A stretch of 64,000 nucleotides of DNA from Rhodamnia argentea (lineage: Eukaryota; Streptophyta; Magnoliopsida; Myrtales; Myrtaceae), in the NCBI RefSeq assembly GCF_020921035.1, contig NC_063158.1, positions 25,344,178 through 25,408,177 on the forward strand. Reading direction: 5' to 3'. How positions within the stretch are numbered: position 1 is the first letter of the stretch; every line of letters begins with the position of its first letter. A program made the translations under genes and the position numbers. Shown here piece by piece: positions 48,700-60,876 of this stretch. The notes beneath the pieces are model-generated. The model searched no databases. It saw only the letters and a list, made by a program, of their open reading frames with translations, and was not told the origin of the DNA.

Positions 48700-49863
48700 A
48701 GTGGTGTTAGGATTCAGCGTACGATCGCAACGTAGAAAAATATAGCGAAAAAAAGAAATCAAGACACGAAATGTTATCTTGATTCACCCTTAAATTAGGG
48801 TTACGTCCAACAAAAAATCCTATTATAATTAGTATCTCGCACTTTTCGTCGCATCATTCAATTACAAGCGAAAAATGTAAGCGATCTGCCCTAGGAACTA
48901 TAACATTAGTTGTGATTTAAGTTGTGTCGAAAAACGATATTCACTATATTTTGGTAGTCATAATGTGTTACTAGAGACCGCTTATGACTTGTGAGTCAAA
49001 AAGGATTTTGAGCACACTGCTAATATTTAGTAAACCTACGTGGTCGTATACAATAGCGAACTGAATTCATATTTTCTCTACGCCTTGATCTACTTAAGAA
49101 TTAGATTTTAATTTATTCTCATATTCTAAATATTTACGCGATTGTGCATGTTATGAGATAACGATTAAACGCACAATTGGAGATAGACGATTTGGCGAGG
49201 CTCGAATCGCCCGCCCTGCTTCTTTTGTTACATGTAAATATTAAGGGTATATATAGCCAATTATAACCCTTTGATACAGTGGAAAAAACCCCGGAGACGC
49301 CTCATAGTATTAAGAAGGTTTTATTCTGAAGGAGAAAAAAAATAGAGAATCGTTCTCTATTTTTAGATTTTTGAGAGAGTTTCAAAGGTCAAAGGCATTC
49401 AAGCCGGATGAGCTCCAAGATCCGCAAGCTAACACTTGGATAGTTGGAGACTTCGGTTCGTGTGTGTGGATACCGATAGAGGCGCAACACTTGGGGTGCT
49501 AATCCAGACACAACCGATTGTCAATTTATTTTCGATCCACAAAATGTACGTCTTCAACTCTTATTGATTTCAATATACGCATGGACCCTGTTTAGGGTTT
49601 CGATTTATAAATATATTCTGTTGCGTTTTGACAATTCCGAAACCTCTTTAAAAAATAATATATATAACAGTAGTTATTCATGAGACCAAACCTAAACTAC
49701 TAATGAAAAATTACGGGGCTTAAATTGTAAAAATCTTTTAGGGTCAAGAGGCGCCGCCCCCTCAAGACCCTCGCCGGGGCTACTCTCCCGGATCCCCGCT
49801 CGCTAAGCAAGATCCACGTGCTTTCCTATCATAGGGAAGTATGAATCACACCCCAACAAGTGG
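48700..49863 (+). mobile_element. Solo LTR with 5-bp target-site duplication AGTGG
   Basis: The LTR spans 48705-49858 (1154 bp). It starts TGTTAGG, ends CCCAACA, and is flanked by AGTGG at 48700-48704 and 49859-49863. A TATA-like box (gtatatatag, about 49246) is followed after some distance by AT-rich sequence, consistent with + orientation. No internal retroviral region or second LTR is adjacent, so unequal recombination has left a solo LTR. Whether it is Copia or Gypsy cannot be told without the internal part. Confidence 0.88.
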
Positions 49864-50489
49864 GTGGATTGTCGTGTGTGAATGAAATAGTTACCAAAAT
49901 TGGAACACGTACCTCTATCCCTATACTGGCTAATTATAGCATCTCACGTTTACGTAATGTAAATTTTTTCTTGCAAGTTAACGAGTGCTCTGAAGACAAT
50001 TTATGAGCAACCGACAAAGAAGATTTTGTAGTTTTTAAGTGCCGATTGTCCTCGTATTATTCACGATAATGCTTTTAGATTAGATTATTCCAAATTAAGT
50101 AAATGTATCGATGGCACTCTTTAACAGGTTCCATTAGCGATTTAGAGATATTGAGAGACAAATGCGAACCTCTCTCCTTGTGTCTTTCTTGAAGAAGCAA
50201 TGTCGTTTTGAGCAAATTATAATTATCAAACTCGAGTTAAAGTGATTGAACGGCCAGTAGAAGAAAGAAACAAGTGACTTCAATCATATAATTCAAATGG
50301 GACAATAAAATTATGCCAAACATGAAAGTAATGTTCACAAAATTAAGCACCTTGATTTTTCGTCAAGTTTAATCTTTTTAAAATTAGCATTAGACCTATT
50401 AAATAGGTAAGTCTGGACATGCTCGGGCACAAATCTTTAGTGGTAGTGCACACTACACAGGCTCGTTTAGGCTGGAACTTGCGGACCTC
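49864..50489. other. Spacer without recognisable feature
   Basis: AT-rich, no ORF with family features and no inverted repeat noticed. Confidence 0.4.
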
Positions 50490-50745
50490 GGCACGTGGCC
50501 CATTTTGGGTAGGCCCGACACTCCCATCAGCGAATGGCCGTTCCACTCTTTTCTCGCCACGTGGCCGATGGGGGCCACTTTTCAAGAGATTTCAAAGTCC
50601 CCTCCTTCCTCTCTCTCTCTCTCCCTCTCCCCTCTCCCGTTACCTCTTTTGTTTGATGATCCCCACTTGTCTTCATCATCTTCAGAGGGCACACAATCCT
50701 CTCTCTCTCTAGCTTCGTCAAAAGCAAAATTAAGGTAGTCTTCAC
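50490..50745 (+). promoter_or_regulatory. Promoter-like patch: two G-boxes and CT-rich leader
   Basis: CACGTG cores with GGC extension occur at 50492-50497 and 50558-50563, 66 bp apart. CT-rich leader-like stretches follow at 50608-50640 and 50698-50712, then a possible splice donor 'aaattaaggtagtc' at about 50731. The patch is GC-richer than its surroundings. No coding frame with known domains follows for 3 kb, so it could be an orphaned promoter or the first exon of a non-coding transcript. Confidence 0.45.
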
Positions 50746-52440
50746 AAAAAAGAGCATGCATAACCAAAATTTTCAGCTCATTTTCGGGCCTCAGGCTTCA
50801 AATTGACATCTTAACCCGATTTTTCGTCTCCATTTCATTGATGTCAATTGATGGAGATTATCGGAGAATTGACATCCCAGCACATTCCTATTGATGTTTG
50901 TAAATTTTAATTATCAAGGTTGAATTATCGATGTCACGTAATTACTCATCTTTCAAATAAACATATGACTGGGATATATCTAATATATTGAACCTTATAT
51001 GCTTTAATCGACTTCATTATGATATTTTAATTACTTATCAAAAAGATATGATTGATGAAAAAGTGAATGGATTCAAGCCCTTCCTCTATTTACATCTTCC
51101 CATTTGCACGTCTCTTCCCTCTCGTATTTCTCGTAGTTCTTCCTCTATTTACATCTCACATAACTTGTTTACCAGTTTTATACTGATCTTACCCTATTAC
51201 CTAGGGCAAACTTATGTAGGAACATTCTCACGATACATACTAAAGAGAAAACACGAATATAAATTTAGCCCAATCTTGAGATGACGCTTGTCAATAAGCT
51301 TGAGATGGCGCTTGTCAATCTGTGTGCTCATAATCTATGTATCGATGTTATCCCTCATTCGACTTGTCACCATGTTTATCTCTTCCATCAATAATAATGC
51401 TAATGATCCTATTTCTAAGAGTGACCCCAACTTGGCAAACTTTACACCACTTCATTGTCCCCTAGCAACGAATATTTCAAGATGGTGGGGCTTAGGGTAT
51501 ATACTCTTTTCCCCCCTTGGGTCGTCTTTGCACCACATAAACGAAGGCAAGCAACATCTAAATATATATATTCCATCAAATCAAAGCTGAAAACTCCTCA
51601 TATATTCCTCTTTCAAATTATAGAATTTCTGCCCCCTCGAATTCTTTCACCAAAACATGACACCACTATCACTTAGCCATAGACAAGAATTGATGTTTGT
51701 CGATCCGCTTTGATCACAATTCTCTCTCTTTTTTTTTTGGGACAAATAAAAGGAGGGTTTTGCTTTTCTTGCATGGGATCAGAGAGCTTTATCTTCTATG
51801 CCATTGGTGGCAATTTGCACTGTTCTCTCCACACGATTCCCTCATTGACATGGTCGATTGTTCACTGAGCAAAACGAATCAACCTAGTGGGAAAACCAAA
51901 ACTTTATTATTTAGAGCAAGATTATTTCAGAGACGGATCAATATGTGGAACGAAGATGAGAGGCAAGATGTGGCGCGATAAGGATAGATTTTTCTTAATT
52001 GGGTGGTCAGATAAACCTTATTTGGCGTTTAGCCACAGGAAGATGCTGTAAACTAACAAGATAACTTGCAGAACAACATACTGAACAGGAGTTTACGCTT
52101 GCAAATTGTTAACTGATCACAAAGCCAAAACATGAAACCCTAATTTAGACACATCTTGATCAAACAAGAAGAACACACGCTTACATTTATATTTATAGGA
52201 TATCTTTTACTTGAGGGTAAATACGCAAAGGGGGTTTGTGGCATGCACATGGATAGTCTTTTGGGGGGTTCCAATTTGTCGAATTTATGATGCTTTTTTT
52301 GGCCGACAATATCTCGCTTTGTATTGCCCAATCCATGCCGCCACAAATGGAGATCTACTGTTGCAAGGCGCGACTTGTCGCTAGAATTTATCTCTCGACA
52401 TGTTCGAGGTTCTCTCTCTCTCTCTCTCTCCTCTCTAGGG

Positions 52441-52471
<31 letters not shown>

Positions 52472-54265
52472 TTGTGTGATGTTATCCTCGTCGTTTTGCA
52501 TGAGATGAACATGCGTTCAGTCGTAGAAGCTTGTTGATCTTTCGTAGTATATGACTCGTGATGGTTGTAGAGCCTGATATTTCAGGCAAGAGATGTTTCA
52601 ATGCTGAGCTTTTCATGCGCTTGAGAAAGGCAAGGAAGAAGCAATGCCGTTGCATGACATAATCCCTTACCATCTTGATTTGATTATAACTCTCACTACC
52701 CATTGCACATGGTTGTTTGGACAATTTACTCTATGAATTAGGGGTGAGCATGATTCCAAAGTAAAATCAATAATCGGAGAACTGAACTAGTAGAAACTGA
52801 ATAGGTTTCAGATTCCAAGATATCCGAGGAAGGTTTTATGTTCTAAAAACTGAAGAATCGGATGCGACGGGTAGATTTTAGATTCCAGTTGGAACCTGAA
52901 AGAAACTTGAAACCGTTGGCCCTAGTATGTATATTCAGTTATCATTTTTCTCTATCCTTAAGCTTGATGCCATTTTCTGGGATCTGTTGGAAAACTATAG
53001 AACATACAAGAGAATTTTCCCAGAAAAGAAATATTTGGAGGAGTGAGACCCGGTTGATTCTCTTTTTGGCCTTCATGCCATTGAGCTCTTCGCTTTTTCT
53101 TTAATTGCTTTAAAGAAGCCAATGATTACCCAATGATAATCGTCATTAGTCCCCAGTAAGTATGATATAATTGTTCGACTCGAACGGCCTGTGTAACTTC
53201 AAACTGAAGTAACTTGCTGATGAAAACAGACATTTTTCTTAAAAACTAGGGTTGGACTTGATTCGCTCCTCGACCCCAATTTTGGCTCAAGTGTCCTGAA
53301 GGGATCAAGATCACCCCCGTTCACAAATTGGACCACAGCAGTTGTTAGGCCATGTTTTCCAGTAGAAGCGCCGAGGAGAGGGAAAATATAGCACCAGGAA
53401 TATGAGAACCAAAATGCATTTCAGCTTTGAGAAACGAGAAATGAAAACCACTTCGTTTCCTTAAATTTCAAAACATAGAAAGCTGCTTAAAGTTTAATCA
53501 AAGATGCAAGCCCTCGTTGTATTTATCCCTAGTGGTTAAGGCACCAAATCTTTCACGAAAAACGAATGATCTAAAAAATATTTTTTGAAATATAATCACG
53601 TTTATCATTTAAAATACTTAATCAATGAAAAAAAATTTCATTATCAATAACAAATTAAGTCTAAATATTTTCTAGACAACGAAAAAAAAAATTTCGTTAA
53701 TCCATTTTCGTAAATTATATAAGGAGTCATTTATAGCAAAAATATTCTCTCAATTATTCATTTTTCGCGAAACAAATGAAATCTAAGAAACATACGCTTT
53801 GCATCTATTTTTCTTCCTTGCCAAATTGCCAAATTTCTTCCTTGCCAAATTGCCAAAAAAGGAGCTAGTGTGGTATGCAACCGATCTTCATTTTTAGCCA
53901 TCAGATCATACGGACTCAAATGAGGCCCCAACTATTGGATGGTTTAGATGTAGAATTGGCTCTCACGCCCCGGTTGCGTAATCAAACATCCAGATCCAAG
54001 CAAATGAAATCCAAATCGTCAAAAAAACTGAAGGAGACTACTGTTCTGAGCAGTATCCCAAAATCTTCTCATTTAGAATGGAACGCTACCTGAAAACTTC
54101 AGTGACAAACAAACATTTATCGGATAAAATGGGGATGAATTTTTTCTTTGAAAATAAAAAAGCATAACCACAGTTGCTTGCGTAGAAGAATGATGCCTCA
54201 TCCGATAAATTTACATTGCCACCGGATCGACATTGAAAAACTCTAGCTTGAGCAGTCAGATGTCA
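50746..54265. other. Gene-free interval with simple repeats
   Basis: Contains (CT)n at about 52411-52431, (GT)n at about 52446-52470 and a 24-bp motif 'tttcttccttgccaaattgc...' repeated twice at about 53810-53857. 52745-52920 loosely resembles 35045-35190 in the large repeat, suggesting an old dispersed repeat. 53550-53790 is A/T-homopolymer rich with wording ('attcatttttcgcgaaacaaatgaa') also seen in an ALE1 intron at about 8975. No gene was supported. Confidence 0.45.
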
Positions 54266-55928
54266 TTATCTCTTCAACTTCTTGGATTTCTTCCCATTCT
54301 TGTTACCCAAGTATCTTTCAATTTCTTCCTCGCCATCATCTCCTCCTGCCTTTCTTCTCCTCTTACCGCCACTTTCTCTAATTTTCTGCAGAGTCCAAGA
54401 ACTGTGAACTCAGCATCATCTCTATCTAAAAAAGGATATGCCATGGAGGCTTCACTTAATATTTAACTCTATTCCGACCATATATATATAAATATATATT
54501 TAACTCTGCTAAAGGAAGGGATTTACCAAAAATTGCCCAAACCACTGGTGTATACTTAGAAATGCTAATCATCACTATGTCATTTTGGATACGGTTTTAC
54601 CTAATACAAAAAATCTGTCCACTCATAGCATATGAAAAGAAACAATCTTTTTTACGACATTGAGGGTCCTAGGCCTCTTGGAGCATCCGACTCACACCAT
54701 CAGATCACACCTATCTCCCCCTCACGCAACCGGGCAATTACTGTGGCAAGAGGCTCCTGGGTGGCCCACCAAAGTTTCTCTGTTGACAATCAAACCCGTC
54801 AACACGTTTCCTAATGTTTAGATTTGTGTTGTGGTTTACTCAGCTTAAAACTGGAGTTAATTCGACACGAATACTTCACTAAAGCATTAATGTGCAGTTC
54901 TGCCGAATATGTCCCAGGAACCACATGCACGCATGCATGAAGATATAAAGAGAAAGAGGGATACCATCTGTGATATTCTTTTGGCCTCGGTAGCACGTTC
55001 CAACAATAGCAATACTTCCTCCTCTTGAGCAGGAAACTCGGGTAACTTTTTACCTGATGCACATCTTTCAATTAGTCTAATGAAAAGGCAGAAAACTTCA
55101 AAAAAAATTTAGAGATAAAGATATGTCTCCCTCACCAATCAACTTTTCTATTTGTAAATACCACTCCAACTCATACTGGTTCACTAGCGAGATAGCAACA
55201 CCAGATCGTCCTGCTCGAGCAGTTCTTCCCACTCGATGTATATAATCCTGTCACAAAAAGTCAATCAGAAAAGCACGAAGAATAGAGAAAATGCAGAACC
55301 ATGCAGCCACTTTACTCCATCAGCCAATGCAAAAACACAAAATCCGAGGTCCATAAAGCTCGACATAAACGATTTACGTGAGTTCCGTCCCTGAGGTATC
55401 ATACCATTTACAGTCAAAGATGGTGTCCTGGAAAGGCAGTGGCTCGTGAAATAGCTAGCTAATCAAGCCTAGATAGGAAGTGTCAAGGTGCCACCTCTGG
55501 GCATTAGCTGCCAAAGCTGCAGATTCTGATTGCTCTGGTTTATGCTACTTTAGTCTACTTTATTATTACTTTGTTTCTCTAACTGGGTTTAAACTCCGTG
55601 GATATAAATATCAACATGTCCATCTTGTCAAGGTGGCACAAAAAAGAAATTGGCCAAGTAGGTGTACAAAAACTAGAAGTCTAAAACCACCAAAAGCAGC
55701 TCAAAGCCTTACCTTAGAAGATGATGGGATGTCATAATTGATAACCATGTCCACTGCTGGGATATCAAGTCCTCTACTTGCAACATCAGTGCAGATCAAA
55801 ATATTGCATTCTCGTGCTTTAAACTTATTCAAAGCTCCAAGTCTCTTAGACTGCCATGAAAAATTGGATGGCCAAAGATCAGCACACACCTTCAAAATGC
55901 AGTTTGCTACGAACTGATAAAAATGTGC

Positions 55929-55965
<37 letters not shown>

Positions 55966-58900
55966 GCCTGGCTCATTTGACCACTGATTGGAATTGCCCT
56001 TAGTCCTAGATTTCGAAGAATTAAGGATAAAAGTTGAGTTGAATCACATGTTCGAGTAAAAACCATTGTCGTACTTTCAGCCATCACAGTGAGAATATAG
56101 ACAAGATAGCAATCCTGCACAATTGCGAACAAAATGTTTAGTGGGAGGAATCAAATCAACAGAACACAGAAAACCTACGTCAACAGTTTCACTTTAAAGT
56201 ACCAACAATATCTTGAAGCGTTAAATGCATTTAACCTAGAGTGTTACTCTGCATAAATAAATTAGAGCTAGATCTTTAATTTATAAAGCTTTCCTTGAAT
56301 GACCCCACATTACTGCAACTACAACTACAACCACAACAAAAATGAACAAGCCTTTTCCCAGTAAGTGGGTTGGTGCCACATAAATTCTTTTGAGTGATCA
56401 CATTCTTTCTTTTGTCATATCCCTCGTAATACAACTTTAAAGTATTAATCCATGTCTTTTTATGATGTTTGGCACATTCTCACAATATAACACATGCAGC
56501 TATTGGATGCACCATCAAGACTAGCTTCATTGTATACACAAGCAGTAGCAAGGGTGGCAGGCATGCTCAATACTATTGCAAGCATCTCACGCAAATTGCC
56601 TACAGTTTAAAGGACAAGACCTTGTACTTGGCAGGAACAAAGCGATACTGCTGCTTCAGTGTATCAACAGTGGAATATTTAGATGCAGCTTCAATCTGAA
56701 AGTAAAAAATAAATTTGCACATTTGCACGATTAGAATAGTGCAATAACAGTATCTAGATGTTAATAATACAGATTTTAAAGATATTGGAATTGCTAAAAC
56801 CATACCTTCACAGGGTTCCTCAAACAAGCCCTTTGTAGCTTCTTAACCTGAACATTAAACGCATACATAAGTTGACACTCCAAGCGGGCCCCATTAAGCT
56901 GTTATCTTCTAAACTAAAAGAACTGAAACTCTCTTTTGAGTAGGAACCAAGTGGATACCCAACCATCATATCAGCCAATTTTTAACATACTAAGTAGAAG
57001 TTGCAATGGCTTGGTCGAGAAACACAAGACGCCAACGGTATTATAGAACTTTGAAAGTAACGATCACCGTGTTTCACCTAACTCTATGACCTACATAAGG
57101 CCCCATTAATGTCACTCAAGCCACATAAGTTGATAACAAAACAGAGAAAAAGAAAAAGTTAAATCCGTCTCAGAGCTTAAGAAAAGGGTAAATTGCCTTA
57201 CTAAGGGTGTTTTAACTCAATGCTTACAGTTCCTTCAACAAAAATCTAACGAGCTTAGAAAGATTCACGCCATGGAAATGTTACTTCAACTAACTTCTTT
57301 TAATGATAAAACAAGAATTCCTATTAAATGGCACCATGGAATTGCCAAGCTATATCTACTTCAAGACATCTTTAAATACCTTTTTTGTCATAGTGGCAGA
57401 AAATAGATATGTCCTCCTTTCACGCGGTATAGCATTCAGAATTTCATCAATGGACTTCTCAAAATCCTCATTCAGCAACCTGTCCGCCTCATCTAAGACC
57501 TGTTTGAAGAGCAGATGTTGCATCACTATTAGTACCAGCATTAACAAGTAGTGATCACGTTGCAATCTAGAATGACTGCAAATCATCAAGGACAGTAAAA
57601 TGCTTGTCGAGTTAGTTTAAGACCTCAAAACTCCCCTTCCTTGAGGATTTCTGGTTGGAATTTTGTGTAAGGATCTAAGTACACCCTAAATATTAAACAC
57701 GCTTCGCTTATTCAGCAATCCATAAGTACACGATCACGTCAAACCTCTCGACTTATAATTTCTGGCAACATACCACCTTTAATAAGTCCCATTACCTATT
57801 CTCTCAAACGATCACGTCCAAACTCTCTCAACAGTGCACTAGGCACAATCTTCCATGACTTCCAAGAAGCATGATATAACAGCATGAAATATAACCTAGT
57901 CCCAATTTTTAATAAGTCCCATTACCTATTCTCTCTAACGCTCATGTCCAAACTCTCTCAACAGTGCACTAGGCACAATCTTTCACGACTTCTAAGAAGT
58001 ATGATATAACAGCATGAAATATAACCTAGTCCCAATTTTGAAACAGAGAAAACTTCAGGCAAAATTTTTTAATCCTTGGTTTGATATGACTAAATTTATG
58101 GAATATTTCCATGCAAGCATCGGACATACAGAACGATATTAACCTAAATCATAGACTCTTTTACACGGCTCGCTCTGTATGAATTGCCTACCAAATATTT
58201 CAAAGGGCGAAGAGAAAACCCTTTGGTGTTGGACAAATGATCAAGAAGACGTCCTGGCGTTCCCACCTGTCCAAGAGAAGACATAAAAAGATAATAAGTA
58301 CCAACAGGAGACTTAATAGACATATCTTGATAAATTTACCGAATAGCATGTTAGTTCAGTGACTACACAAACAAAATCAAGAACAGAGATGAAAGGCAAG
58401 TATTGATGGAATATAGCACTCAGCAAGCTGTTATAGATGATGCATCTTAGAAGAGATTAACATACAAAAAGCTTAAGTACAATAGCCACAACGTTTAATA
58501 AAATGCCCAAAGGCATCAAGAAAGACTTTCAAACTATCTACCAAATGTTCAGGGTGAGCTTAGAATTTCAACTTCTATAGTTAAGCTCAACCAAAGGTTA
58601 AGTTCAACCAACAGGCAAATAACAGCAAGTGGTTGATATATTCTGAAAAGAAGGGAAGTGCCAATCCGAGACAACTCATGTCCACTAGTTCAGTTATGTA
58701 ACCCTAAATATCAAAGACAAATTAAGCAGTCTACTGAAACGGATACTTGAGAGATGAAGTTCTAATCAGTGAGCACTTACAACAATATGAGGGCGCTTTG
58801 CAAGGGCAATTGCCTGTTGCACCATGTCAACTCCACCAACAAGCTGCAAAAGGAAGCAGCATCAAGAAAATATTCTTTTCAGTCAAGGGCAAAGGCAGAA

Positions 58901-60497
58901 TTGCAGTCTGGAACTTTCATCAAACAACTGCAGAACACGTCCCTCCAAGGTGAAAGGACAAAAAAGAGAAATACTTGCAGAATTGCTAGAAGATAGGCAA
59001 AGTTCAATCACCAACTGAATCTACTTCAATCTACTTCTGACATTGGAATCACAGATGCTAACACCAAGACACAATTCAAATGAGGGGATAAAACACACTA
59101 GGTGCAAATCAGTTCATTATTACCTTTTGTTAGTCACATTACATTCTTAAAAGGAGACTTTCAGTTTCTAAAAGAATATAATCTGTCACAAATACCAAAA
59201 GATGTAGATTTGGGCAGCTGACATACAAATTGACGAAAAGGACTGATTGCAATGAATGCAAGAAGTTCACCAGTATGGATCAAACAAAAAAGCAAAGCAA
59301 ATACATATAAAAGGGCCTGTCTATTCCACATCAAAAGGTTTGTACCAGCAACAAGGCAACTATTCAAACTACTAAACAGGAAAGGGGATCTTAACCACGA
59401 ACACCACATTTCATTGCAAAATCAGAGTATTGTGCCCATGATACAGAAATATATTTTCGCGACGCTTGAAATGTTATTAGTCAGCAAAAAGCTTACCACA
59501 GCACATCTGACTCCGATGCCAGATCCTAAAGCTTCAAATTGTTCAGCAATCTGAATTGCTAGTTCCCTAGGAAATAGCAAAAGCCATATACAAATACAAA
59601 TAAAAAAAGGAAAACAAATAGATTATCCACTAATTACTGTAAGACACATGGCGATGCCATAGTGTCAGCTTATAGCCAAATAAAGTGAAGTAGCTCCAAC
59701 CTCGTAGGAGAGAGCACACAAGCAAAGAAGGCTTGCGGAGAGTCCAATAGAGCTTGCAGTATAGGAAGAGCAAATGCCCCCGTTTTGCCAGATCCTGTCT
59801 GTGCAAGACCGATCATATCTTTTCCTATCGAACAAATAACCAAGAAGCAAAGGGAAATCAATTTGTCTATAGCGTCTATATATAATCAGAGTAACTTCAG
59901 TCTAGTTAACACTGATCACCAAAAAACGCAATAGGGACCAGTCAATAAGGAGCCATTACACCAAGCTAAGACAAACATTTCGTATGGCATCCACCTTCAT
60001 TTAATCCAGAGCACTGTTGTCTCGCCTAAAGCGACACGATCAAAAATTTCTTGCTCTGAACTAGTTATAATCTACCAAAAGCATGCGAACCAGACACCTT
60101 TAAGTGCACAGTCCACCCAATATCATTATCAAGCTTTCACGTAACCTAGAGAATCTAAGCAAGGCCTGGTCCTTCTAAAGAAAATTAAGCAGATTCTAAG
60201 TAAGTACCGGCTCATCACTCGTGTGGAACAAGGATTGAAACAATTCGACAATCTTGCATCCTCGCTCATATTCTAGCATCGAGGCAACCGACCAAACGAC
60301 ACAACACGGTTCGCATATCGAAACCGATCCCAAAAAGCGGATATTGATAAAGAAAAGGCACCTTCGAGAGCATGAGGAAGGGCTTCAACTTGGATCTTCG
60401 TCGGATTCTTCCATCCCAAAGTCTCGCAAGCCTCCAACAGCTGCTCGCATATGCCCAGCTCCTTGAAAGTCTTCACTTCTTCCTTCTCTTCGGTCAT
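54266..60497 (-). CDS. RH10: DEAD-box RNA helicase RH10 (DDX47/Rrp3 ortholog)
   Basis: Thirteen minus-strand exons: 60497-60362, 59824-59701, 59566-59497, 58843-58781, 58266-58192, 57499-57380, 56847-56806, 56695-56621, 56114-55968, 55850-55713, 55247-55136, 55053-54965 and 54385-54266. Phases all agree, giving 436 residues. Helicase motifs in order: Q motif ([18 protein letters not shown]), I AQTGSGKT, Ia PTRELA, Ib TPGR, II DEAD, III SAT, IV VFTRT, IVa [35 protein letters not shown] lysine-rich tail (KKSKKLKR) fits nucleolar location. The yeast and human orthologs act in 18S pre-rRNA processing. The intron after exon 9 needs a GC donor. A 16-residue insert seen before [11 protein letters not shown] in Arabidopsis RH10 is absent. 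Confidence 0.95.
55932..55961. repeat. (GA)n microsatellite beside an RH10 GC donor
   Basis: About 14 GA units on the + strand (CT on the coding strand) begin seven to eight bases inside the intron that starts with the GC donor at 55967-55966. Confidence 0.85.
57781..58040. repeat. Two-copy 130-bp tandem repeat in an RH10 intron
   Basis: Unit 1 is 57781-57910 and unit 2 is 57911-58040; both begin 'aataagtcccattacctatt' and end 'cctagtcccaatttt'. They differ at roughly eight positions. The repeat lies in the intron between the motif Ib exon and the DEAD exon. Confidence 0.92.
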
Positions 60498-60564
60498 ACT
60501 ATCACTCCTTCGCTGAGCTCGGACTCGAAGATGACCAAAATTCTAGAACTTGCTCAAAGCAATT

Positions 60565-60612
<48 letters not shown>
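60565..60612. repeat. (GA)n microsatellite in the RH10 5' leader
   Basis: About 23 GA units on the + strand, reading CT on the RH10 coding strand, some 70-115 bases upstream of its ATG. Confidence 0.92.
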
Positions 60613-60615
<3 letters not shown>

Positions 60616-60754
60616 CTTCTCAATTCACTTCCGGCTTGTGATCAATGGCAGTACGGCCGCCAGCCGGGGTTGGGGGGAGGGGGGAGGTGGGGGACCAAAG
60701 AGAGCGGCCGGAGCTGGTGGCGCGTGAAGTAACGTGGAGGCTGACGACGCGTCC

Positions 60755-60876
60755 TCTCGAGGGTTTAGGGTTTTGCTTTGCCGTTTGGCGTTTCCCCTCG
60801 CCACGAACTGTTTTGATAAAAGATACTCAGTGGGCGGGTTCGCGCTAACCCGAATTAAAAGCCCAGGCCCAATTGA
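60755..60876 (-). promoter_or_regulatory. RH10 promoter with telo-box and site II motifs
   Basis: On the minus strand a telo-box (AAAACCCTAAACCC, complement of about 60761-60775) lies roughly 265 bp upstream of the RH10 start. Two site II words, TGGGCC and TGGGCT, lie farther up (complement of 60860-60874). This combination is known from promoters of plant ribosomal protein and ribosome-biogenesis genes, which fits the Rrp3-type function. Confidence 0.65.

Noticed and set aside
56280..56380. SINE/retroposon 3' tail ('actacaaccacaac...ccttttcccagtaagtggg') in an RH10 intron
   Set aside because: The wording resembles a common plant retroposon tail, but neither a body nor target duplications could be found.
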